Of a DNA stretch of 64,000 nt, positions 51,801 to 58,411 are shown piece by piece. This DNA comes from Isoptericola luteus (lineage in GTDB: Bacteria > Actinomycetota > Actinomycetes > Actinomycetales > Cellulomonadaceae). The stretch is taken from the NCBI RefSeq assembly GCF_020297055.1, contig NZ_JAIXCQ010000007.1, positions 1 to 64,000 of the forward strand. The letters run 5' to 3'. The notes beneath the pieces are model-generated. The model was given only the letters and a program-made list of their open reading frames with translations. It ran no database searches and was not told the origin of the DNA. The stretch's first letter is position 1. The number at the start of each line of letters is the position of its first letter. A program made the translations under genes and the position numbers.

Positions 51801-52421
51801 CTCGACGGTCACCGAGACGATCACGGGGACGGAGCGGCCCACCTCGGCGATCGCGTCGTGACAGCCGGTGACCGCGGACTTCGCCTGGAGCAGGTCCTGG
51901 CTGGTCTCGACCAGCAGCGCGTCGACGCCGCCCTCCAGGAGGCCCGCCGCCTGCTCGGCGAACGTGGTGCGCAGGTGCGCGTACGTGGTGTGCCCGAGGC
52001 TGGGGAGCTTGGTGCCCGGCCCCATCGAGCCCAGCACCCAGCGCGGGTGGTCCGCCGTGGCGAAGGCGTCGGCGCGACCGCGCGCGAGCGCGGCGCCCGC
52101 CCGGGCCAGCTCGCGGATGCGGTCGTCGATGCCGTAGTCCGACAGGTTGGACCAGTTGGCGCCGAACGTGTTCGTCTCGATCGCGTCGACGCCGACCTCG
52201 AGGTACGCGTCGTGGACGCTGCCGATGATGTCGGGGCGCGAGACGTTGAGGACCTCGTTGCAGCCCTCGTGGCCCTCGTAGTCGTCGAGGGTCGGGTCCG
52301 CCGCCTGGATCATCGTGCCCATGGCGCCGTCGGCCACGACCACGCGCGTGCGCAGCGCCTCGCGCAGGGCGGCAGAGCGGGCGTCGGCGTCGCGGAGGGA
52401 GAGGTGGGGCGTCGTGGTCAC
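48819..52421 (-). CDS. metH: Cobalamin-dependent methionine synthase
   Basis: 1200 aa, full length. Methylates homocysteine using methyl-tetrahydrofolate and cobalamin. Order: homocysteine domain (ADGAMGTMIQ; zinc cysteines in GLNCATG and GGCCGTT), pterin domain (GERTNANGS), B12-cap and B12-binding domain with RGDVHDIGKN (the cobalt-ligand histidine), and the C-terminal reactivation domain ending HHPEAKYFSV. All parts are intact. A -10 box TACGCT (52429-52434) lies 7 nt before the GTG, so the mRNA is leaderless and cannot carry a cobalamin riboswitch. Confidence 0.97.
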   Translation of the reverse strand: MTTTPHLSLRDADARSAALREALRTRVVVADGAMGTMIQAADPTLDDYEGHEGCNEVLNVSRPDIIGSVHDAYLEVGVDAIETNTFGANWSNLSDYGIDDRIRELARAGAALARGRADAFATADHPRWVLGSMGPGTKLPSLGHTTYAHLRTTFAEQAAGLLEGGVDALLVETSQDLLQAKSAVTGCHDAIAEVGRSVPVIVSVTVETTGTMLMGSEIGAALTALQAIGVDAIGLNCATGPDQMSEHLRHLSQHAEIPVTCMPNAGLPELGPHGAVYPLTPAELAAAHTQFVQEFGLGLVGGCCGTTPEHLARVVEAVRGRELPDRHPVRENGVASLYSHTDLTQDTSYLAIGERTNANGSKAFREAMLEGRWDDVVDIARAQTRDGAHLLDVCVDYVGRDGVADVREVVSRLASASTLPLVIDSTEPEVVQAGLELLGGRAVVNSVNFEDGDGPGSRYARVMPLVREHGAAVVALTIDEEGQARTTEHKVAIATRLITQLTDDWGMRVDDIIVDALTFPIATGQEETRRDAIETIEAIREITRRFPGVHTTLGVSNVSFGLNPAARTVLNSVFLHEATQAGLDSAIVHAAKILPRNAIPDEQWDAAEDLVWDRRRYDDEGNLVHDPLSHLLELFSGVDATALRDQRAAELAALPVGERLERRIIDGARKGLEEDVDEALASGTKALDIVNTHLLGGMKVVGELFGSGQMQLPFVLQSAEVMKAAVALLEPHMEKAEGAEERSKGTVVLATVRGDVHDIGKNLVDIILTNNGYTVVNIGIKQPVSAMIEAAEQHDADVIGMSGLLVKSTVVMKDNLAELASRGLDGRWPVLLGGAALTRTYVEDDLAGAFPGTVRYAKDAFEGLRLMEPLVAIARGADPDSVGLPPLRKRRHGVVTVTETAPEDLPARSDVAADNPVPTPPFWGTRVVKGIQLADYAAFLDERAVFLGQWGLKPGRGDDGASYEELRRSEGLPRLAMWLEQIRTDQIMDPTVVYGYFPVWSEGDDVVVAHHGPGLAGVTAPDGGSGGEPGTERLRFTFPRQRRDRHLCLADFVRPRSFVEETGRFDVLPVQLATVGDAVSGHTAKLFEANKYREYMELHGLSVQLTEALAEFWHSRVRAELGFADEEPDDVEGLFKLKYRGARFSLGYPACPEMEDRHKVVELLRPERVGVTLSEELQLHPEQSTDAFTFHHPEAKYFSV

Positions 52422-52428
52422 GCTTCGC

Positions 52429-52485
52429 AGCGTAATCGCGGCGCCGGAAAATCTGGTGCGGTGTACGAGAGGTGAGACCTACCGT
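52429..52485. promoter_or_regulatory. Divergent leaderless promoters metH / tandem GNAT
   Basis: Minus-strand TACGCT (52429-52434) precedes the metH GTG by 7 nt, and plus-strand TACCGT (52480-52485) precedes the GNAT GTG by 6 nt. The starts are 70 bp apart. Confidence 0.6.
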
Positions 52486-52491
52486 GAGGAC

Positions 52492-53637
52492 GTGACCACC
52501 ACCGAACCCCTGCCCACCGCCGCCGGGCCCGCCGTGGCCCTCGCGCCGATCGCCGTGCGCGCGGCCGCGCCCGCCGACCTGCCCGCGCTCACGGCGGGAG
52601 GGCTGGCGTGGCGCCCGGTCACCACCGACGACGCGGCGGCGCTCCTGGAGCTGCGCAACACCATCGCGGCGGCGGACGGCGAGCCCTACCGGATGTCGCC
52701 GGGAGAGCTGGCCGACGAGCTCGCCGCCCCCTTCCGGGACCTCGGCGCCAACTGGCGGATCGGGCTCGACGCCGCGGGCACGCCACGGGCCTGGGGGATG
52801 GTCGACTCGATGCCTGGCGACACCACCGTCGTGCGGGCGTTCCTGTTCGGCGGCGTGCACCCGGCGAGCCGCGGCCAGGGCATCGGCCGCGAGCTCCTCG
52901 CGTGGCTGGTCGCCCGCGGTCGGCAGGTGCTGGCCGCGAGCGGCAAGGAGGTCCCCGGCCGGCTCGGTGTCTTCGTCGAGGACACGGCACCGCGGGCCGC
53001 GATCCGGCTCTACGAGCACGCTGGCCTCACGCCGCGGCGGTACTACTCCGACCTCGCCCGCGACGTCCGGGACCTGGCGGCGCACCCGTTGCCCGAGGTC
53101 GAGCTCGACGGCGGCCTGCGCCTCGTCCCGATCGCGGACGAGTACGACGAGGCGACGCGGCTCGCGCACAACGACGCCTTCCGCGACCACTGGGGCAGCC
53201 AGCCCATGACGCGCGAGCAGTGGCTGGCCGGGCGGACCGAGTTCGCGCCCGAGTGGTCGTTCGTCGTCGTCGACCCGGCCCCCGACGTCGAGGCGCTGCT
53301 GGCCGACGAGGGCACCGACCCTGACACCGCGGCGTCGCTGCGCGCGGGGGAGCCGTTCGTCGTCGGCTATCACGTCGCCGCCCGGTACACCGCGGACTTC
53401 GCGGTGCGCGGGTACTCCTTCGGGTACACGGACATCCTCGGCGTACGGCGCGCCTACCGCGGCCGCAAGATCGCCGTCGCGCTGCTGGCCGCCGGGATGC
53501 GGGCGTTCGCCGCGGACGGGATGGAGTACGCGAGCCTGGACGTGGACACGCAGAACCCGAGCGGGGCGCACGGCCTGTACGCGAGCCTGGGATACGTCAA
53601 GAAGCACGGGGCGCACCTGCGCACCATCGAGCTGTGA
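52492..53637 (+). CDS. Tandem-GNAT N-acetyltransferase
   Basis: 381 aa with two GNAT-like modules. The first (residues about 20-190) contains HPASRGQGIGRELLAWLVARG. The second (about 200-381) contains GVRRAYRGRKIAVALLAAGM and DTQNPSGAHGLYASLGYVKK. Tandem GNATs in actinobacteria include mycothiol synthase (MshD) and related proteins. The layout resembles them, but MshD cannot be asserted from sequence alone. The GTG start is fixed by a -10 box 6 nt upstream, with GAGGA between them. Confidence 0.88.
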   Translation: MTTTEPLPTAAGPAVALAPIAVRAAAPADLPALTAGGLAWRPVTTDDAAALLELRNTIAAADGEPYRMSPGELADELAAPFRDLGANWRIGLDAAGTPRAWGMVDSMPGDTTVVRAFLFGGVHPASRGQGIGRELLAWLVARGRQVLAASGKEVPGRLGVFVEDTAPRAAIRLYEHAGLTPRRYYSDLARDVRDLAAHPLPEVELDGGLRLVPIADEYDEATRLAHNDAFRDHWGSQPMTREQWLAGRTEFAPEWSFVVVDPAPDVEALLADEGTDPDTAASLRAGEPFVVGYHVAARYTADFAVRGYSFGYTDILGVRRAYRGRKIAVALLAAGMRAFAADGMEYASLDVDTQNPSGAHGLYASLGYVKKHGAHLRTIEL

Positions 53638-53724
53638 GCGCCGGCGCGCGTCCGCGGGCAGCCGGCCCGCGCGGCCGCGCCGGGACGACGGACGGGGCGC
53701 GCGCCGGGCGTTAGGCTGCGCGGC

Positions 53725-54552
53725 GTGACCGACGCCGTTCATCCTCGCGGGAGAGCCGCCACCGACCTGTCCTCGTCCGAGCCCTCGGCCGGTGCCCCGC
53801 CCGGTGATCACCGCCTGCTGCCGACACCGTGGTCACGGGCCGCGGCCGTCGCGCTGGCCCTGGTCACCGTCCTGCACCTCATGGGACAGCTGGTTGACGG
53901 CCCGACCCTGGAACGCACGACCCAGTGGTTCCTCATGCCGCTGCTCGCCGCGGTGCTGTGGAGCGCCACCCGCGCCCCGCGCCCAAGGCTCGTGCGGCTC
54001 GTGCTCCTGGCGCTCGGCTTCTCCTGGGTGGGGGACACCCTCCCGGACCTGTTCGACGGCGACGCGGCGTTCCTGGCGATGGTCGGCGGGTTCCTCGTGG
54101 CGCAGGTGGTCTACGCCGTGGCGTTCTGGCCGCACCGGGGCGCCTCGCTCCTGCGGACGCCGTGGGTGGCCGTGTACGCCGTGGCGGCGGTCGTGCTCGT
54201 CGGGGCGTGCGCCCCGGGCGCGCCGACGGTGCTGCTGGCCGCCGTCGTCGTCTACGCGGTCTGCCTGGTGACGACGGCGGTCCTGGCCACGGGCGTGCAC
54301 CGGCTGGCGGGCATCGGCGGCGTCGTCTTCCTCGTGTCGGACTCGCTGATCGGCCTGGGAGCCTTCGCCGAGTGGTACGCGCTGCCGCTGTCCGGGTTCT
54401 GGGTGATGCTCACCTACGTCGTCGGGCAGGCGCTCCTGGTGGCCGGCGTGCTCTCGCGCGGCGCGGCCGAGCCGGCGGGCGCCGCTCAGGAGCCGAGGCG
54501 CACCAGCCACGGCGCCGGGTCGTCCAGCGGCACGAAGCCGAGCCGCTCGTAG
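53725..54552 (+). CDS. YhhN-family membrane protein (lysoplasmalogenase-like)
   Basis: 275 aa with about eight hydrophobic helices. The GFSWVGDTLPDLFD and VFLVSDSLIGLGAF segments carry the conserved acids of the YhhN/TMEM86 family, whose animal members hydrolyse lysoplasmalogen. The bacterial substrate is unclear. A -10 box TAGGCT (53712-53717) lies 7 nt before the GTG. The last 67 bp overlap the end of the convergent GNAT gene, so the final approximately 20 residues, which look low-complexity, are shared with antisense coding. Confidence 0.85.
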   Translation: MTDAVHPRGRAATDLSSSEPSAGAPPGDHRLLPTPWSRAAAVALALVTVLHLMGQLVDGPTLERTTQWFLMPLLAAVLWSATRAPRPRLVRLVLLALGFSWVGDTLPDLFDGDAAFLAMVGGFLVAQVVYAVAFWPHRGASLLRTPWVAVYAVAAVVLVGACAPGAPTVLLAAVVVYAVCLVTTAVLATGVHRLAGIGGVVFLVSDSLIGLGAFAEWYALPLSGFWVMLTYVVGQALLVAGVLSRGAAEPAGAAQEPRRTSHGAGSSSGTKPSRS

Positions 54553-54926
54553 ACGACGCGGCCCTCGTCCGAGGCCTTGAGCAGGACGCGCCGCAGACCG
54601 AGCGGCTCGACGTCCGCCAGCGCCCCGGTGACCACGGTGGTGCCCAGCCCGCGGCCGCGGTGCGCCGGGTCGACGATCACGTCGGCGAGCCAGGCGAACG
54701 TGGCGCCGTCGGTGACGATCCGCGCGTAGGCGACCTGCTCGCCCGTGGAGCGCCGGTAGATGCCGTAGTTCCGCGAGCCCGCGACTGCGGCGGCGTGGAC
54801 CTCGAGCGGCCGCCCGGCCGCCCAGTACGCGTGCTCGGCCAGGAGCGCGTGCACGCGCTGCACGTCGACCCGGGAGGTGTCGGCGGAGAACTCGTAGTCG
54901 GGGTCGGACGTCGGAGCGGCGGGCAT
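54486..54926 (-). CDS. GNAT-family N-acetyltransferase
   Basis: 146 aa, a compact single GNAT domain. YARIVTDGATFAWLADVIVD followed by HRGRGLGTTVVTGAL (acetyl-CoA loop) and YERLGFVPLDDPAPWLV are typical of the arylamine/YjgM-like group. The substrate is unknown. It starts at an ATG 50 bp from the divergent hydrolase and overlaps the YhhN gene at its end. Confidence 0.9.
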   Translation of the reverse strand: MPAAPTSDPDYEFSADTSRVDVQRVHALLAEHAYWAAGRPLEVHAAAVAGSRNYGIYRRSTGEQVAYARIVTDGATFAWLADVIVDPAHRGRGLGTTVVTGALADVEPLGLRRVLLKASDEGRVVYERLGFVPLDDPAPWLVRLGS

Positions 54927-54975
54927 GACGACATCCCACCACGGTCGTGTCGGAGGTCACCTCTACGGTCGAGGG

Positions 54976-55683
54976 ATGGACATCATCCTGGTACCTGGAT
55001 TCTGGTTGGACGCGTCCGCGTGGGACGACGTCGTCCCCGTGCTGGAGGCCGCCGGGCACACGGCCCGGCCCCTCACGCTGCCCGGGCTGGAGTCGGCCGA
55101 CGCCGACCGGTCCGACATCCACCTGGCGGACCATGTCGCCGCGGTGGTCGCCGCGATCGACGCCGTCCCCGGGGACGGTCCTGTCGTGCTCGCGGGGCAC
55201 TCCGCCGGCGGCGGCCTCGTCTACGCGGCGTCGGGAGAGCGGCCCGAGCGGGTCGCGCACGTCGTCTACGTGGACTCCGGGCCGTTCGCCGACGGGCAGG
55301 CGGTGAACGGCGATCTGCCGGCGGACGTCGTCGACCACGTCCTGCCGCCCCGTGCGGAGCTCGACGAGGAGTCCGTGCAGGGCTTCACCGACGAGCTGTG
55401 GGAGGCGTTCCGGGCCCGGGCGGTCCCGCAGCCCGGCGCCACCGTGCGTGAGCCGCACCGCCTCGGCGACGACGACCGGCGCCGCGACATCCCCTCGACG
55501 GTGATCGCCTCCGAGATGCCCGGGGCGTTCCTGCGCAGCCTGATGGCCGAGGGGCACCCGTTCGTGGCAGAGCTCGCGCGGCACCGCAGCTACGAGATCG
55601 TCGACCTGCCCACCGGTCACTGGCCGATGTTCACCCGCCCTGCCGACCTGGGGGCGGCCATCGTGGCGGCGCTCGAGCGCTGA
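54976..55683 (+). CDS. Alpha/beta hydrolase
   Basis: 235 aa from an ATG 6 nt after a -10 box TACGGT (54964-54969). The fold start DIILVPGFWLDASAWDDVVP, nucleophile elbow GHSAGGG, and late histidine in PTGHWPMF complete a Ser-His catalytic set. It resembles the small esterase/salicylate-binding-protein group. No signal peptide; substrate unknown. Confidence 0.9.
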   Translation: MDIILVPGFWLDASAWDDVVPVLEAAGHTARPLTLPGLESADADRSDIHLADHVAAVVAAIDAVPGDGPVVLAGHSAGGGLVYAASGERPERVAHVVYVDSGPFADGQAVNGDLPADVVDHVLPPRAELDEESVQGFTDELWEAFRARAVPQPGATVREPHRLGDDDRRRDIPSTVIASEMPGAFLRSLMAEGHPFVAELARHRSYEIVDLPTGHWPMFTRPADLGAAIVAALER

Positions 55684-55744
55684 GGCCCGGCGGCGTGGCG
55701 TCACAGGACCGCGACGCCACGCCCGGCGGTCGCCCGGTCGCGGG

Positions 55745-58222
55745 TCAGCCGATCGCGGCGACCGGTGCCTCCAGGGGCACGCCGGACCCGTCGCGGCGCT
55801 CGCTGGTCGGTGGCAGCTCGGCGGGCTGGCCCCCGGTGCCGACGGCGCGCGCCGGCCCCTCGCCGACCCAGGCCAGGACGAGCCCGTCCTCGCCCTTGAG
55901 GAACCGGTGAGCGCGGACACCACCCGTGCCTCGACCCTTGCCAGGGTAGAGCTCGTAGGGCGTGACCTTGGCCGACCCGCCACCGGTGCCCGGAAGGGCG
56001 CCGGAAGCGCCCGCGACGGTCACCACGGTGTGCAGGTCCCGCGTGCCCGCGCGCACCACGCCGAAGAACGCGACCTGCTGCCCGGGGGCCAGGCGGATGC
56101 CCGCCATGCCTGCCGCGCTCCTGCCCTGCGGCCGGACGGCCGACGCCTCGAAGTGCAGCAGGCTCGCGTCCGAGGCGACGAAGACGAGCTCGTCGTCGTC
56201 GGCCGCCGGTGCGGCGCCGACCACCCGGTCGCCGTCCTTGAGGGAGATCACGTCCCACTCGTCCCGCGACGGCGCGTCGCCGGGTGCGACCCGCTTGACC
56301 ACGCCGCCCGCGGTCCCGAGCGCCACCGGCGGGGCGTCGTCGCCGAGCGACACGACGGCGAGCGGCTCCTCGCCCGGCGCCAGGGCCACGAGCTCGCTCA
56401 GGGGGATGCCGCCCGACAGCGACGGCGCGCCGTCCACCGGGGGCAGCGACGGGAGCTCCAGCACCGAGACGCGCAGCAGCCGCCCGGTCGACGTCACCAC
56501 GCCGACGTCGCCGCGCGTGGTGGCGGGGGCGTCTCCCCGCAGGGCGTCGTGCGCGTGCCGGCGCCCGTGACGGTCCAGCGGTGCGTCGGCGGCCTCGCCC
56601 GAGGTGCGGGCGAGCAGACCGGTCGCGGACAGCAGCACGCGCGTGGGGGAGTCGGCGATCTCCAGGCTGATCGCGGGGGCCTTGCTGCGCCCGTTCGTGG
56701 CGGCCGGCGCGGTCGCACCCCCCGCGGCGTCGAGCAGCACGGTGCGCCGCGGCGTGCCGTACGTCGCGGCGACGTCGGCCATCTCGCCGCTGACGACGCC
56801 GCGCAGGCGGGCGTCGTCGGACAGGATCTCGGTGAGCTCGGCGATCTCGCGCTCGAGCTCGCCCTGCTCCTTCTCCAGCTCGATGCGCGAGAACTTGGTC
56901 AGGCGCCGCAGCTGCAGGTCGAGGATGTAGGTGGACTGCGGCTCCGACAGGTCGAAGACGCTCATCAGGCGCTCACGTGCGGTGCCGGCGTCGTCCGAGG
57001 TGCGGATCACCTGGATCACCTCGTCGATGTCGACGATGGCCAGGAGCAGGCCCTGGACCAGGTGCAGGCGCTCCTGCCGCTTGGCGAGCCGGAAGGTGGA
57101 ACGCCGTCGCACCACCTCGATGCGGTGCTCCACCCACACGCGCAGCAGCTCCAGCAGGCCCAGGGTGCGCGGCTGCCCCTCGACCAGTGCCACGTTGTTG
57201 ATGCCGAAGGAGTCCTCCAAGGGCGTGGCGCGGTACAGCTGCTCCAGCACGGCGTCCGGGTCGAACCCCGTCTTGACCTCGATGACGAGGCGCAGGCCGT
57301 GGGAGCGGTCGGTGAGGTCCTGGACGTTGGTGACGCCCTGGATCTTCTTCGCCTTCACGCCGTCGGCGATCTTCTCGATCACCTTCTCCGGCCCGACGCC
57401 GTACGGCAGCTCGGTGACGACGATCCCCTTGCGCCGGGGCGTGACGTTCTCCACCCGCGCGGTGGCGCGCGTGCGGAACGAGCCACGGCCCGTGCGGTAC
57501 GCGTCACGCACGCCGTCGAGCCCGACGATCTTGCCGCCCGAGGGCAGGTCCGGGCCCGGGATGAAGCGCAAGATGTCGTCCAGCGTGGCCTGCGGGTGCG
57601 ACACGAGGTGCCGGCCGGCGGCCACGACCTCGACGAGGTTGTGCGGCGCCATGTTCGTGGCCATGCCTACCGCGATGCCCGACGCCCCGTTGACCAGCAG
57701 GTTCGGGATCGCGGAGGGGAGCACCGACGGCTGGGTGAGCTTGTTGTCGTAGTTCGGCACGAACTCGACGACGTCCTCGTCGAGGCCGGCGGTCATCGCC
57801 GTCGAGGGCGGCGCCAGGCGCGCCTCCGTGTAGCGGGGGGCGGCGGGACCGTCGTCGAGCGAGCCGAAGTTCCCGTGCCCGTCCACCAGCGGCAGGCGCA
57901 GGGAGAAGCTCTGCGCGAGGCGCACGAGCGCGTCGTAGATCGCGGTGTCACCGTGCGGGTGGAGCTTGCCCATCACCTCGCCGACCACGCGCGAGGACTT
58001 CACGTGCGGCCGGTCGGGGCGCAGCCCCATGTCGGCCATCATGTACAGGATGCGGCGCTGCACGGGCTTGAGCCCGTCGCGCGCGTCCGGCAGCGCGCGG
58101 GAGTAGATGACGGAGTAGGCGTACTCGAGGAACGACGCCTCCATCTCCGCCGCGACGTCGATGTCGACGATCTTCTCGTCGTACGGCTCGTCGGCGACGG
58201 GTGCGCTGGTCTTGCGCGCCAT
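55745..58222 (-). CDS. parC: DNA topoisomerase IV subunit A (GyrA/ParC family)
   Basis: 825 aa. The DNA-cleavage subunit: [20 protein letters not shown], quinolone-region [13 protein letters not shown] (T93, D97) and the catalytic tyrosine in [10 protein letters not shown] (Y131). The C-terminal beta-propeller (about 500-800) lacks the canonical GyrA-box [18 protein letters not shown] occupies a comparable place. That points to ParC rather than GyrA and to less DNA wrapping. The partner ParE is 25 kb to the left. The ATG follows AGGGAG. It is divergent from the acetyltransferase fusion. Confidence 0.93.
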   Translation of the reverse strand: MARKTSAPVADEPYDEKIVDIDVAAEMEASFLEYAYSVIYSRALPDARDGLKPVQRRILYMMADMGLRPDRPHVKSSRVVGEVMGKLHPHGDTAIYDALVRLAQSFSLRLPLVDGHGNFGSLDDGPAAPRYTEARLAPPSTAMTAGLDEDVVEFVPNYDNKLTQPSVLPSAIPNLLVNGASGIAVGMATNMAPHNLVEVVAAGRHLVSHPQATLDDILRFIPGPDLPSGGKIVGLDGVRDAYRTGRGSFRTRATARVENVTPRRKGIVVTELPYGVGPEKVIEKIADGVKAKKIQGVTNVQDLTDRSHGLRLVIEVKTGFDPDAVLEQLYRATPLEDSFGINNVALVEGQPRTLGLLELLRVWVEHRIEVVRRRSTFRLAKRQERLHLVQGLLLAIVDIDEVIQVIRTSDDAGTARERLMSVFDLSEPQSTYILDLQLRRLTKFSRIELEKEQGELEREIAELTEILSDDARLRGVVSGEMADVAATYGTPRRTVLLDAAGGATAPAATNGRSKAPAISLEIADSPTRVLLSATGLLARTSGEAADAPLDRHGRRHAHDALRGDAPATTRGDVGVVTSTGRLLRVSVLELPSLPPVDGAPSLSGGIPLSELVALAPGEEPLAVVSLGDDAPPVALGTAGGVVKRVAPGDAPSRDEWDVISLKDGDRVVGAAPAADDDELVFVASDASLLHFEASAVRPQGRSAAGMAGIRLAPGQQVAFFGVVRAGTRDLHTVVTVAGASGALPGTGGGSAKVTPYELYPGKGRGTGGVRAHRFLKGEDGLVLAWVGEGPARAVGTGGQPAELPPTSERRDGSGVPLEAPVAAIG

Positions 58223-58238
58223 GCGGTGCGGCTCCCTG

Positions 58239-58281
58239 TGTCGGTGGGTGGTGCGGTGGGTGGTGCGGTGCGGTGGGTGAT
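58239..58281. repeat. GGTGGGTGGTGC-type repeat in the parC leader
   Basis: A run of GTGGGTGGTGCG units with small variations lies directly upstream of the parC start. On the G-rich plus strand it has several GGTGGG tracts. Confidence 0.75.
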
Positions 58282-58411
58282 GAGGGGGATCGTGCGGCAG
58301 GGCGTCCCCCCGGCCACGGGGCAGACTCTAGTCCGGCCCAGGGACACGGCGGCGAAGGCGCGGCGCACCGCCCTCCGGGTGCACGTCGCAGGCCCCGGGT
58401 AGCCTGCAGCC

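Noticed and set aside
52422-52491. Possible cobalamin riboswitch before metH
   Set aside because: Only 70 bp separate metH from the divergent gene and the promoter places transcription at the start codon.
47950-53811. A very long open frame on the minus strand across metH
   Set aside because: It is a shadow frame: composition is Arg/Ala/Pro-rich with no domain, while the true metH frame shows all expected motifs.
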